In this document: in pieces, positions 25,658-33,807 of the stretch
How the letters are laid out: each line of letters begins with the position of its first letter
Position numbering within the stretch: the stretch's first letter is position 1
Assembly (NCBI RefSeq): GCF_040706615.1
Contig: NZ_JAPDRF010000001.1
Span: forward strand, 62,001 to 126,000
Reading direction: 5' to 3'
DNA from: Lentisalinibacter sediminis
GTDB lineage: Bacteria; Pseudomonadota; Gammaproteobacteria; Steroidobacterales; Woeseiaceae
DNA length: 64,000 nucleotides
Program-made: the position numbers and the translations under genes
The notes under the pieces: generated by a model
The model's input: only the letters and a program-made list of their open reading frames with translations
What the model was told of the DNA's origin: nothing
The model's database searches: none

Positions 25658-27217
25658 TCAGTCGGCGAACTGTCGGCGCACCAGCGGGCTGCGCACGGCT
25701 TGCCACAGGATCTGGACATTCTGATGCACGCTGCCGGCACGACGTTCTGCGAATGCGAGCAACGTATCGAGGGCATCGCGGTCGTAGTAGTGTCCGTTGA
25801 ACAGCAGCGCATCGATGCGCCGGGTGTTACCAATGTCCTGCAGGGGGTCCGCGCCCAGCAAGAGCAGATCGCCCGCCTTGCCGATGCTGACCGAGCCGTA
25901 GCGGTGATCGAGTTCCATGAAGACTGCGGCATCGAGGGTGGCGGTGCGCAGCGCGGCGGCGGGCGTCAGTCCTGCGTCCACGAGCAGCCCCAGCTCGTCG
26001 TGCAGGCTGAAGCCCGGATAGACATAGGTGTCGAAGGCATCCGTGCCGGCCAGCAATCGCACGCCCGCCGCATGGGCTTCACCGACGTGGCGCAAAGCCA
26101 GGCTATAGAGGGCAGTGCGAACGTTGCGCCCCGAGGCATCGAGCGCGGTCGCGGCGTTGCGGTCAGCATCCGGGCTCCACATGAGTCGGCGCAGGAGCCC
26201 CGGGACATACCGCCGTCTGTCATCATTGCGAAACGCCGGGACGTGGGCCATGGCACCCATGCGTAACGTCTGCAGCGTGGGTGTCCACCACGTCTGTGAG
26301 CGTGCCATCGCCGCCATCAATTCGTCGCAGCGGACCGGGTCCTGACCATCGACGAGGTTGGCGATGAACCCGGTGTCGTATGCCGCCAGCGGATCCGGCA
26401 GGGCGCGGAAGGTCTCCGCCTGTGAATAACACTCCAGAGCGAACAATCGGCCATGCTCGATGCTGCGTTGCCCCGCCTCGATCGCCTGGCGCAGCGACAC
26501 CTTCAGCGGACGGTGCCCGGCAAGGGCGAGCCCGTGTACCGCGGCGGCATCGGCCAGCGCGTCGTAGGCGGCGGGCGAGACGGCCGAATAGACCTTCAGG
26601 AAGTCCGCACCGTCCTGCCGGTAGAAGCGTGCGAGCGCATCGGCGTCTGCGGCGGTGCGCAGGCTGAAGAACGGCTCGAACCCCGCCGGCACCTCGTCGC
26701 CGCCGTTGATCTGGAAGCTCGACTGGCCGACGTAGCGCGGCGACAGTCCCGCGCCGGATGCCAGCGCCCGGTTCCAGCGCCGGCGATCCTCGATGCAGGC
26801 GATGAAAGAATCCGACCGCGACAGGCAGCCCCACAATTCCCGCACGCCGGTGACGCCGTTCGCGATGAACAGCGGATGCTGGTACTGGTCGGCAAAGGCA
26901 TTGGAGTGGGTGTGCATGTCCCACAGCCCGGGCATCAGATACTTGCCGGTACCTTGAATCTCGCGAGCGCCCGGCGGCGCCTCCGCGTCTCTGCCGATCG
27001 CCGTGATGACGCCATTTTGCACCACGACATCGGCGGCCTGCCGCGCCATGCCTGTCTCGACATCGATGACGCGCACGTCTCGTACGACGACATCGCCGGC
27101 ATGCCCGGGCTGCGGCATCGCGGGCGGGGGGCGGAGGACCAGGGCGGCCAGCACCAGCAGTGCCGCTGCCACGAGCGCGGAGAGCGAGAGCGCGGCGTAG
27201 CGCAGAACTACGCGCAC
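25658..27217 (-). CDS. amidohydrolase family protein, membrane anchored
   Basis: A 519-residue protein from the GTG at 27217. One N-terminal membrane helix (SLSALVAAALLVLAALVL) is followed by an amidohydrolase/imidazolonepropionase-like domain: VQNGVITAIGRDA, the metal motif LMPGLWDMHTHSNAF near residue 102, a metal His in LALAGHRPLK, and RLLAGTDAFDTYVYPG with the catalytic Asp; the C-terminal composite domain has GSVSIGKAGDLLLLGADPL. It probably hydrolyses a cyclic amide, peptide or ester on the periplasmic side. Substrate unknown. A 38-codon frame with a ribosome-binding site lies directly upstream. Confidence 0.85.
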   Translation of the reverse strand: MRVVLRYAALSLSALVAAALLVLAALVLRPPPAMPQPGHAGDVVVRDVRVIDVETGMARQAADVVVQNGVITAIGRDAEAPPGAREIQGTGKYLMPGLWDMHTHSNAFADQYQHPLFIANGVTGVRELWGCLSRSDSFIACIEDRRRWNRALASGAGLSPRYVGQSSFQINGGDEVPAGFEPFFSLRTAADADALARFYRQDGADFLKVYSAVSPAAYDALADAAAVHGLALAGHRPLKVSLRQAIEAGQRSIEHGRLFALECYSQAETFRALPDPLAAYDTGFIANLVDGQDPVRCDELMAAMARSQTWWTPTLQTLRMGAMAHVPAFRNDDRRRYVPGLLRRLMWSPDADRNAATALDASGRNVRTALYSLALRHVGEAHAAGVRLLAGTDAFDTYVYPGFSLHDELGLLVDAGLTPAAALRTATLDAAVFMELDHRYGSVSIGKAGDLLLLGADPLQDIGNTRRIDALLFNGHYYDRDALDTLLAFAERRAGSVHQNVQILWQAVRSPLVRRQFAD

Positions 27218-27219
27218 GT

Positions 27220-27336
27220 CTAGCCGACCTCGCTCTCGATACGCGGCAAGTCGGCGACGAGGCGTGCATAGTGCGACGCGATGAAGTTCCGGAAGCGCGA
27301 GTCGGGGTGTGGGCGGGTCATCCGAGGGGTACTCAT
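27220..27336 (-). CDS. possible 38-residue leader or small protein upstream of the amidohydrolase
   Basis: A short frame starts at an ATG preceded by GGAGA and ends with TAG two bases before the amidohydrolase GTG. The peptide begins MSTPRMTRPHPDSRFRNF and ends LPRIESEVG. Tight spacing and the ribosome-binding site suggest translational coupling. No family is known to me, and the frame differs from that of the amidohydrolase. Confidence 0.45.
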   Translation of the reverse strand: MSTPRMTRPHPDSRFRNFIASHYARLVADLPRIESEVG

Positions 27337-27677
27337 AGTGTGCTCTCCGGGCCGGGGATACCGGTGGGGCTATTGTGTCTGATACTGATAACAGTTGTTA
27401 GGAGAAAAAGGCCGCGTTGCTCGCGTGGGCGAGAGCGGAGCAGCCCATGTGGCTGAAGCCACCCGCCGACCTTGCCGAGGTGCGGGCCCTGCAGTCGGGG
27501 GAAGCGGGCGAGGGATGGGCCCCGTAGAGTGCGCGGACCCTTGTCGGTACCGATTCCCGTGTGATGAACTGCCATCGTGAGGACAGGCGTACGAACCTTC
27601 TGGCTGGTGGCTGGCCTGACGTCTCTCGCCATCGGCGCCGTCGGCGGTTCATCGCGAATAGGGATGTTCTTCAGGAC
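27337..27677. other. intergenic region between divergent genes
   Basis: About 340 bp between the minus-strand small frame and the plus-strand membrane gene. It must hold promoters for both directions. I see no conserved gene and no clear RNA structure. ATTGTGTCTGATACTGATAA (27372-27391) is AT-rich and could be part of the leftward promoter. Confidence 0.4.
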
Positions 27678-28064
27678 ATGAGAGCCGTATTTCTTCTGCT
27701 CATCGTTCTCAGTCTCGCAGTACTCGGTGCGCATTACCTGCGTTACGGCAATGTGTTCGGCGTTGCGGTATCGCTGGCACTCATCGGCCTTTTGTTCGTG
27801 CGCAGCGCCTGGGCCGCCCGCGTCATCCAGGCGGCCCTGGTTCTGGGCGCGGTCGAATGGGCGCACATTCTGTATGAGCTCACGCAGATACGTCTGGCGC
27901 AAGGCGCGCCCACCGCGCGGATGGGCGCCATCATTGGAGTCGTTATCCTCGTTACGGTCGGTTCGGCGCTTCTCTTCCAGACCGGGACGATGAAGCGGAT
28001 GTATGGTCTGGAAACGACCCGCCGACCGTCTCACAGCGAGGGGAACAAGGAGCAGAAGACATGA
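27678..28064 (+). CDS. hypothetical membrane protein with four helices
   Basis: About 128 residues from the ATG at 27678. Four predicted helices: VFLLLIVLSLAVLGAHYL, VFGVAVSLALIGLLFV, VIQAALVLGAVEWAHILYEL and IIGVVILVTVGSALLF, followed by a polar tail. The family is unknown. The stop overlaps the trmO start (ATGA), so the two are translated together. The frame is open upstream, but that part is Arg-rich and not membrane-like, so I prefer this start although its ribosome-binding site is weak. Confidence 0.7.
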   Translation: MRAVFLLLIVLSLAVLGAHYLRYGNVFGVAVSLALIGLLFVRSAWAARVIQAALVLGAVEWAHILYELTQIRLAQGAPTARMGAIIGVVILVTVGSALLFQTGTMKRMYGLETTRRPSHSEGNKEQKT

Positions 28065-28525
28065 GCAGCCGTGACGAGATTCGACGAAACGAGCGCACCG
28101 TAGACGCGGGCGAAGCCGACGACGCCCGGGTCCGCTTCATCGGCGAGATCCGGACTCCCTGGCCCGACCGGGACTCGTGCCCGCGGCAGGGCAGTTACGA
28201 TGGTCCCGAGTGTCGCCTGGTGGTCGCGCCGATCTGGCGTCCCGCCCTCGAAGGGCTGGAGCTCAACGAGAAGCTCGAGGTGCTGTACTGGCTCGATCGC
28301 AGCCGCCGCGACCTCGTCGCCCAGAGTCCCGGCGATGACGGCCGGACCAAAGGGACCTTCGCGCTGCGCTCACCGAACCGTCCCAATCCCATCGGCACGT
28401 CGTTGGTGCAGCTGGTCGGGATCGAGGACGGGGTGGTCACGGTACGCGGCCTCGACTGCGTCGACGGCACGCCGCTGCTCGATATCAAGCCCCACCGCTG
28501 CCCGCATGGGGGCAAGGCCGGATAA
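28061..28525 (+). CDS. trmO: tRNA (adenine(37)-N6)-methyltransferase TrmO/TsaA-like
   Basis: A 154-residue TsaA/TrmO-domain protein. In the family it methylates N6-threonylcarbamoyladenosine at position 37 of certain tRNAs using SAM. Visible signatures are IGEIRTPWPDRDSCPRQG near the N-terminus, LVVAPIWRPALEGLE, LEVLYWLDRSRRD and the hallmark FALRSPNRPNPIGTSLV, followed by LDCVDGTPLLDIKPH. E. coli TrmO has an extra C-terminal domain that is missing here, so this is a short form and a different substrate is possible. Confidence 0.85.
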   Translation: MSSRDEIRRNERTVDAGEADDARVRFIGEIRTPWPDRDSCPRQGSYDGPECRLVVAPIWRPALEGLELNEKLEVLYWLDRSRRDLVAQSPGDDGRTKGTFALRSPNRPNPIGTSLVQLVGIEDGVVTVRGLDCVDGTPLLDIKPHRCPHGGKAG

Positions 28526-28623
28526 GGCGAATCCGGGCCTGCGTGCCTGCTTGAGGCAGCTGCCGCTGCGGATCGGATCGAAGAACATGCTCTTTGTCGA
28601 CGGCCGGTAGCCGGGAAGCCGGA

Positions 28624-29097
28624 TCACTCGAGCACTATCTCGAACAGGGGCAAATAGCGCCCGGGTATGCTGTCGGATTCCCGGTGACCGATTTGCCGAG
28701 CTCCGGCGGCCAGGTAGAAGTCATCGGCGTGGGGATCGCCCTGGATGACGAGTCGCGTGGCGCCGAATCGAGATGCCGTCCGTTTGGCATGGTCAATCAA
28801 GGCGCGCCCGATTCCTGAACCAATTCGTCCGGGCTCGACGAACAGGGCCTCCAGCTCGTACTCGCCACCGGCCAGACGCTCCAGGGCATAGAATCCTGCG
28901 GTCTCTCCTTCATCCACCGCCACGAAGCAGTGGTACTGGTCTGCGTCGATTCGGGCCGGTTCTAGCGTCAGTTCCGATTTGCAGGAATTCATGAACTCCG
29001 CCGAGTAACCCCAATGCGCCTTGGAGCGCAGAGCGAGGTCCGACAGGTATCGTGCCTCTTCGGACCGTGCTGCTCTTATCGACAGGGCACCAGGCAT
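28624..29097 (-). CDS. GNAT family N-acetyltransferase
   Basis: About 157 residues from the ATG at 29097 (a TTG at 29112 is an alternative). It has the GNAT layout: LSIRAARSEEARYLSDLAL at the N-terminus, YELEALFVEPGRIGSGIGRALIDHAKR with the acetyl-CoA loop (R-I-G-S-G-I-G), and VIQGDPHADDFYLAAGARQIG in the last part. It should acetylate a small molecule or protein amine. Its target is unknown. It is convergent with trmO and read on its own. Confidence 0.87.
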   Translation of the reverse strand: MPGALSIRAARSEEARYLSDLALRSKAHWGYSAEFMNSCKSELTLEPARIDADQYHCFVAVDEGETAGFYALERLAGGEYELEALFVEPGRIGSGIGRALIDHAKRTASRFGATRLVIQGDPHADDFYLAAGARQIGHRESDSIPGRYLPLFEIVLE

Positions 29098-29172
29098 GTG
29101 CCGGCCATTCAACGGCAGTACGGGTTCGCAACAAACAGTGACGGATGGCCGGGGAGAAGCACGACAGTTGCC

Positions 29173-29589
29173 TTAGCCGTAGGTCTTGCGCATATAGGCC
29201 ACGGACTCGGCTACCAGCTGACGCAACACATCCATGTCGATGTCCTCGAGCTTTTTGACGTAGAGGCACGACTTGCCAGTCTTGTACTTGCCCAGCTTAT
29301 CCATGAGCTCTCCATGCCCACGGAACCCGTCCATGATGTAGAGCGTGAGCGCCTGCTTCCTGGGTGAAAACCCGGTGAGCATCCAGTCTCCTTCGCGGCC
29401 GGATTCGTAGCGATAGTGATAGCTGCCAAAGCCGATGATGGAGGTGCCCCACATGATCGGCGTCTCATCGGTGACCTCCTGCATCAGCTGCAGCACGACC
29501 CGCGCGTCGTCTCTTCGCTTGTCGTTCTCTACACTGTCGAGGAACGCCTGCACGCTCGCTTGATTCTTCCTGGTCTTCAGTTCGGCCAT
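29173..29589 (-). CDS. DUF1801 domain protein
   Basis: A 138-residue cytoplasmic protein of the DUF1801 (YdhG-like) family: it starts MAELKTRKNQASVQAFLDSV and contains TPIMWGTSIIGFGSYHYRYESGREGDWM and FSPRKQALTLYIM, all typical. The biochemical function is unknown. The ATG at 29587-29589 is the family start. Confidence 0.85.
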   Translation of the reverse strand: MAELKTRKNQASVQAFLDSVENDKRRDDARVVLQLMQEVTDETPIMWGTSIIGFGSYHYRYESGREGDWMLTGFSPRKQALTLYIMDGFRGHGELMDKLGKYKTGKSCLYVKKLEDIDMDVLRQLVAESVAYMRKTYG

Positions 29590-29653
29590 GGCGGATTACC
29601 CCCTGCAGATGCCGTGTATGATCCATACGATAGTGCAAGACGCGGATTCCAGA

Positions 29654-30772
29654 CTATGGCGTTCTCGCGGGACTCTGCCCGGGCTCTGTCGGAAGTCCCA
29701 ACGCGGCCGATTCCTCGCGCACGAACCGGGCAGGCTCCGAGTCGGGACCGAACTGCGTCTGCATGCGGCCGATGAAGTCCGCCTGCCGCTCGAGGAAGCG
29801 CCGGCAGACGGAATGCAGGGCCACCTCGTCCCGCTCCTCCGGCACGCTGACATCGGCGCACAGCACAGCGTATGCGTACCACTGATCGATTTCCGGTCCC
29901 AGACCGGTCGGGTTCTGATCGCGGAGGTGTGCGACACGCTGAACCAGCGTTGGCCGCGTGGAGAAACAATCCGCCATGCCCTCGTGCGCGACGACCGAGC
30001 GATCCTCCTCGTACAGACACAGGGTCGCCACTACGTGCTCGGTATCATCGCGGCGGAGCCGCTTGATGCTATCCATGCTGTCGACGAAGTACACGGCGAG
30101 GTGCTGCGCTGTCGAACTGTTCCAGGGAGCCTGCACCTCGTCGCTCTCTTCCAGCCAGTTCCGAAAGAGCGTTTCGTCGTAAGCGGTGGGTGTGTAAACC
30201 CAGGCCTGGTCCTGGCCTTGCTGCTCTCCCCGCATACTGTAGCCGTAATGGAACACGTGACGCGATTCGACGCCCTGAGACTGGTATCCGAGCACATTGA
30301 AGGCAATGATGGCGGCGGGTATTAGCGGCGCAAGGGCGCTCTGGGCGAGGCCCGGTGCGGCCCCGATGGCGATGGCGTAGAACAGCACCCAGAAGGCATC
30401 ACTTGCGATGAACAGGAAGAGGGCCGTTCCCTCGAATTCGATCGGGAAACCGTGTGGCTGATAATCGGTGTACAGCCAGAGATTCAAGTCACGGAAATCG
30501 ATCTGAAGGACCAGCGCCGAGAGCATCACCATGGCAGCGATGGCGCCGACCCAGCTTGCGCGTGACCCTTCGTTCGAATCCCGCAAGTAACGTACCGCGA
30601 GCGCTCCCACGGCGAATGACGGGAGGTGGAGGAGACCACCGGTCACAGTGGACGGGATCAGGTAATCCAGAAACGCCGGGTTCGTGCCCCAGATACCGGT
30701 CCAGCCGAGTGTGCCGGCGATGACCGCCGGTGTGACCCACATCAGCACGAGTAAGAAAACGTACATGCTCAT
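29654..30772 (-). CDS. hypothetical protein with N-terminal membrane domain and cytoplasmic or periplasmic tail
   Basis: About 372 residues from the ATG at 30772, preceded by GGCAGG. The first half has about six membrane helices (MYVFLLVLMWVTPAVIAGTL, LLHLPSFAVGALAVRYL, VGAIAAMVMLSALVLQI, GTALFLFIASDAFWVLFYAIA, SALAPLIPAAIIAFNVLGY). The second half is soluble, with DSIKRLRRDDTEHVV and an acidic tail. I do not recognise the family. It stands alone on the minus strand upstream of decayed toxin-antitoxin sequence. Confidence 0.65.
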   Translation of the reverse strand: MSMYVFLLVLMWVTPAVIAGTLGWTGIWGTNPAFLDYLIPSTVTGGLLHLPSFAVGALAVRYLRDSNEGSRASWVGAIAAMVMLSALVLQIDFRDLNLWLYTDYQPHGFPIEFEGTALFLFIASDAFWVLFYAIAIGAAPGLAQSALAPLIPAAIIAFNVLGYQSQGVESRHVFHYGYSMRGEQQGQDQAWVYTPTAYDETLFRNWLEESDEVQAPWNSSTAQHLAVYFVDSMDSIKRLRRDDTEHVVATLCLYEEDRSVVAHEGMADCFSTRPTLVQRVAHLRDQNPTGLGPEIDQWYAYAVLCADVSVPEERDEVALHSVCRRFLERQADFIGRMQTQFGPDSEPARFVREESAALGLPTEPGQSPARTP

Positions 30773-31142
30773 ACCTGCCAGGTTGCGTATTTCCTGGTCC
30801 GGGTGCTGCACCTTCTCCGGTGCCCGGCTGGCCAGAGAGACCGAAGTCGGGGATGAGCGTATGCCATTGGGGTACGCTGCGCAATGAGGTGGCGCAACGG
30901 TGATTTCCACCGCCAGGTGTATCGATCAGAAAGCCGTGTCCCATCCTGCTGAAACGAGGCCGCTGCGGCGAGTGGTGCGTCCGGTACGACGAACCGGAGT
31001 CTCCAGTGGTCGCCCGTTCTCTAGAATACGGTTCAGAAGGGGGACCCGATGCTATCCGTGATACTGCTGACTGCGATCTCGCTGCCGACCGCCTTCGATC
31101 CGAAGCTGGATCAGCTGAATTCGCCCGCGAACGAGTTCTCCG

Positions 31143-31305
31143 TTGAAAGTGCGCGAATCGCTCAACCTTAAGCCCGGCACACGACACCAGGTCGCCCAGT
31201 TCGAGGACCGCATCGAGGTTGATTCCGTTACGCAATGCCAAGAGCCTTCGGGGATCTCTCCACGGACTGGATACTGATGTTCCGCGAGTTGCGGACTGTG
31301 CCTAG
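31143..31305 (+). pseudogene. remnant of an AbrB/VapB-type antitoxin
   Basis: Frame 1 reads KVRESLNLKPGTRHQVAQFED then RIEVDSV, the swapped-hairpin part of an AbrB-fold antitoxin. After a shift the next frame reads LRNAKSLRGSLHGLDTDVPR and ends at TAG (31303-31305), matching the usual antitoxin tail. The N-terminus is missing and there is at least one frameshift, so the gene is dead. A vapC fragment starts 7 bp later, keeping the original operon order. A short 40-codon frame at 31049-31171 runs into it and is probably a chance fusion. Confidence 0.65.
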
Positions 31306-31311
31306 GACGCA

Positions 31312-31608
31312 GTGAATATCGTCGACTCCTCGGCGTGGCTGGAGTACTTTGCCGGGGCCATCGAGGATACGGCTGCCCTGGTCGTGCCATCGATCATGTT
31401 GCTGGAAGTCTTCAAGCGGATTGCGCAGCAGCGCGACGAAGCGGTGGCTTTGAAATATGTCGCAGTCATGCTCGACCTTGTCGTTGAAACCGGAGTTGCA
31501 GCGCTTTCTCGCGACCAGTCACTGGCAATGTCGTACTTCGCTGGAACGAAATATTTCGAGACGCGGCTCAGATATCGTCCAGACTGCGGTCGCTCGGACC
31601 GCTGGTGA
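31312..31608 (+). pseudogene. truncated VapC-type PIN toxin
   Basis: The GTG at 31312 opens NIVDSSAWLEYFAGAIEDTA and VVPSIMLLEVFKRIAQQRDE, the N-terminal half of a VapC-like PIN ribonuclease with the first Asp. The loop between EYFA and AIEDT is shorter than usual, and the part that normally carries the second acidic cluster is gone: VAVMLDLVVETG passes straight into SRDQSLAMSYFAGTKYFE. It runs into the antisense of the ParD-like remnant. It should not be active. Confidence 0.65.
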
Positions 31609-31783
31609 GACCTTCGTCGATGGCGGCTTTCAGCGCACTGGCCTTTTCCTGCTCCCGCCGGATCAGGTCACGGAGATACGCGCTGTCATTGGTGTAATCA
31701 CCGCTGGCAACCTGCGCCTTGATCCAGTCCTCAAAGGTAACCGGGCCGGATTTCACTCGATACGGGGCGATAACCCGTGGCAT
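31568..31783 (-). pseudogene. ParD/CopG-like antitoxin remnant
   Basis: Seventy-one codons whose middle reads FEDWIKAQVASGDYTNDSAY and LRDLIRREQEKASALKAAIDEG, the recognisable ParD-family helices. The first 14 residues (MPRVIAPYRVKSGP) do not match the usual ribbon strand, no ribosome-binding site is visible, and no ParE gene follows; instead the end overlaps the vapC fragment on the other strand. I take it as a partial gene left by rearrangement, although expression cannot be ruled out. Confidence 0.55.
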
Positions 31784-31914
31784 CTGTTTTTGGGATGGCG
31801 TGATACGCTTGCTGTGGAAACCGGCGTCGAGTGTGAACGTTCAGCCCTTATATTTCGTCTGGCGAGGCGGGCTGCACTTGAATCGCGATATTCTCAAAAA
31901 AATGAGGTGCGGGA

Positions 31915-32361
31915 ATGACTGATCTCAGCATCACCTGGCAGCAAGTCTGGTCCAACCTGTTCCACCTGGCGATTGCCTGGCTCATTGCTCTTCCGGTCGC
32001 GTGGGATCGTGAACGCTCCAGCCGCGGGGCAGGTCTGCGCACGTTTCCCCTCGTCGCAATCGCCGCATGCGGGTATACGCTGGTCGGCATATCCGTCCTC
32101 GACTCTACCGAGGCGGAGTCCCGTATCCTGCAGGGGTTAATCACCGGCATCGGATTCATCGGTGGAGGCGCCATCCTCAAGACCAAGGGTAGCGTGAGTG
32201 GAACGGCGACAGCTGCCAGCATCTGGAATACCGGCCTGATTGGAATGGCGGTTGCCTTTCAGCGCTATGAGGTGGCGTTGGTCATGTCCCTGATCAATTT
32301 CCTGACACTCCGGTATGTGCGCAGCGTGGAAGCACGCATTACTGACGACGACAAGAACTAG
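31915..32361 (+). CDS. MgtC/SapB family membrane protein, short form
   Basis: A 148-residue membrane protein with the MgtC hallmarks IALPVAWDRERSSRGAGLRTF near residue 25 and LITGIGFIGGGAILK near residue 75, then VSGTATAASIWNTGLIGMAV. It has the four to five N-terminal helices but lacks the C-terminal cytoplasmic domain of Salmonella MgtC, as in the SapB branch. MgtC proteins affect F-ATPase and survival under Mg2+ limitation. It heads a group of small stress-type genes on the other strand. Confidence 0.88.
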   Translation: MTDLSITWQQVWSNLFHLAIAWLIALPVAWDRERSSRGAGLRTFPLVAIAACGYTLVGISVLDSTEAESRILQGLITGIGFIGGGAILKTKGSVSGTATAASIWNTGLIGMAVAFQRYEVALVMSLINFLTLRYVRSVEARITDDDKN

Positions 32362-32380
32362 CCGACCAGCAACCAGGTCG

Positions 32381-32545
32381 TCAGTCCTCCAATTCTTCCT
32401 CAGTCTCCTCGGCTGCCTCTTCGATTGCGTCGCCTGCAGCCTCGACGTCCTGGCCAAGACCTTCGGTCGTATTACATGCCGTCAGCGCACCGATCATGAA
32501 AACCAGCATACCGATGGTGGTGAGTACCCTTGAACGATAACCCAT
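32381..32545 (-). CDS. entericidin-like small lipoprotein
   Basis: A 54-residue lipoprotein: MGYRSRVLTTIGMLVFMIGALTAC gives a signal with lipobox LTAC, and the mature part (NTTEGLGQDVEAAGDAIEEA...) has the G-x-G-x-D-V-x-x-x-G-x-A-I pattern of entericidin A/B, with an acidic tail. Entericidins are envelope lipoproteins expressed under osmotic or stationary-phase stress. GAGGA lies about 10 bases upstream of the ATG. The CsbD gene is next on the same strand. Confidence 0.85.
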   Translation of the reverse strand: MGYRSRVLTTIGMLVFMIGALTACNTTEGLGQDVEAAGDAIEEAAEETEEELED

Positions 32546-32635
32546 GAGTTCAGATTCCTCGTTGCGGCCTGAAAGCCGCTTCTAAACTAATTCTGCAGTT
32601 ATGGTGGCGCCGCGACCGACGCGCCCATCCTGTCG

Positions 32636-32839
32636 TCAATCGCCTAATTCTTTTTGCCATTTCTCGACCTGATCCTGGGCCCATTCCTTGGATTCCCCAT
32701 AGCGTTGCTGCAGCGTGCCAATCAGCTCATCCGTCTTTCCCGAGATGCGTTCGAGATCATCGTCCGTCACCTTGCCCCAACGCTGTCTGATCTGACCCTT
32801 GAGTTCGCGCCATTGGCCTTTCATCTCATCCTGGCTCAT
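32636..32839 (-). CDS. CsbD family stress protein
   Basis: A 67-residue hydrophilic protein with the CsbD pattern: DEMKGQWRELKGQIRQRWGK followed by VTDDDLERISGKTDELIGTLQ and WAQDQVEKWQKELG. CsbD-like proteins are induced by general stress; their action is unknown. GAGGAG seven bases before the ATG at 32839 decides this start over the TTG one codon upstream. Confidence 0.9.
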   Translation of the reverse strand: MSQDEMKGQWRELKGQIRQRWGKVTDDDLERISGKTDELIGTLQQRYGESKEWAQDQVEKWQKELGD

Positions 32840-32885
32840 CAATAATCTCCTCGTTGATTGTTTTCTTCCTTAATATCGCAATTTC

Positions 32886-33098
32886 CTACGGAAGCTCGTC
32901 TTCAACTTCGTCTGCGGCGTCTTCAGCCTCGTCCGCGGTTTCGTCGATAGCGTCACCCGCCTCTTCGAATGCCTCGTCGACTTCCTCGCCGGCCTCCTCG
33001 GCAGGTCCCTCGTTCTCGCAGGCTGTCAGCCCGACGCCGAGGAACCCTGTGATGAGGGCTATCGCAAATAACTTTGTGATTCTCTGAAGTTGACTCAT
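32886..33098 (-). CDS. small acidic lipoprotein, entericidin-like
   Basis: A 70-residue lipoprotein with signal MSQLQRITKLFAIALITGFL and lipobox LTAC. The mature 43 residues are almost only Glu, Asp and Ala in a helical repeat (EEVDEAFEEAGDAIDETADE, then AEDAADEVEDELP). It resembles entericidins in the GDAID segment but is more acidic. It lies 46 bp upstream of csbD and probably shares its expression. An outer-membrane role in osmotic stress is an inference. Confidence 0.75.
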   Translation of the reverse strand: MSQLQRITKLFAIALITGFLGVGLTACENEGPAEEAGEEVDEAFEEAGDAIDETADEAEDAADEVEDELP

Positions 33099-33144
33099 AT
33101 CGTTTCCTTTTGCGGTGGTGTTGTGAAATTAGGGAGTGTTCCCG

Positions 33145-33255
33145 TTACCAGCCGAACAGACCGATCAGTATCAGGTAGCCGGCAACCACGTAGTTGATGA
33201 GTCCGGGAGTCACCAGTATCAGAATACCGGCAATCGGGGCGCCAGCAGTGCCCAA
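33145..33255 (-). CDS. DUF3096-like small membrane protein (start unclear)
   Basis: The frame ends IAGILILVTPGLINYVVAGY-LILIGLFGW before TAA, an excellent match to DUF3096 hydrophobic mini-proteins. The N-terminal part is not standard. From the TTG at 33255 it reads LGTAGAPIAG, while a better start with GGCGG before it (GTG at 33266) is in another frame. Small insertions near 33238-33253 could have shifted the reading frame. The gene may be intact with a changed N-terminus or may be damaged. Confidence 0.5.
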   Translation of the reverse strand: MGTAGAPIAGILILVTPGLINYVVAGYLILIGLFGW

Positions 33256-33292
33256 TAAACGGTCACGTTACCGCCGGTGCGTGTCGTCCGAG

Positions 33293-33466
33293 TTACACCG
33301 GTGGACGCCCGCGCACCGCATGAGCGATTGCACTGACAACCAGCAACACAAGGAAAATGAAGAAAAGGATTTTTGCAATGCTCGCCGCAGTGCCGGCGAT
33401 TCCTCCGAATCCGAGGAAACCGGCGATGATGGCGAGGATGAAAAAGGCGATTGCCCAGCTAAGCAT
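33293..33466 (-). CDS. DUF1328 (YtjA-like) small membrane protein
   Basis: A 57-residue protein with two membrane helices: MLSWAIAFFILAIIAGFLGF and ASIAKILFFIFLVLLVVSAI, plus the GFGGIAGTAA turn, which is the DUF1328 signature. The ATG at 33466 follows GGAGGTAAGAATC. It is the first gene of the minus-strand run toward DUF3096, the acidic lipoprotein, CsbD and the entericidin-like protein, which together look like an envelope or osmotic stress set. Confidence 0.9.
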   Translation of the reverse strand: MLSWAIAFFILAIIAGFLGFGGIAGTAASIAKILFFIFLVLLVVSAIAHAVRGRPPV

Positions 33467-33807
33467 GATTCTTACCTCCGTGGCGTTGGTCGCTAGCACT
33501 AGAGCAATTGACTCGAATTAGCCGCGACCGCCAGAACTCTATTTCTAAAGCTTAACATAATCAGATACTTATTTCAGATAACGCCGGGGGCTTTTGTGAG
33601 CTGACCTCATTCGTGGCTCTTCCGTACAGAGGACGGAGACAGGTTACCGAGCCGTTAAATGGACCTGGTGTAGTCCGCTCGGTCTAGCAAGAAATGCGGA
33701 TTGACTGCGGCTGGCGCCAGTCAGATTCTCTCGGGAGCAATCGGCGGGCCGCCGTCGCAAGCGCAGTCATCCGACCCCTGAAGAAGGGATTACAGGAGGA
33801 GAAGAAG
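33467..33807. other. intergenic region between divergent genes
   Basis: About 340 bp between DUF1328 and the MBL-rhodanese gene. It contains AT-rich stretches (CTTAACATAATCAG near 33550) that could be promoter elements for either direction. I see no gene. The rightward frame is open from 33694, but the ribosome-binding site at 33793-33799 supports the later start. Confidence 0.4.

Noticed and set aside
31049..31171. Forty-codon frame with a good ribosome-binding site (MLSVILLTAISLPTAFD)
   Set aside because: It runs into the antitoxin remnant in another frame and looks like a chance fusion at a rearrangement point.
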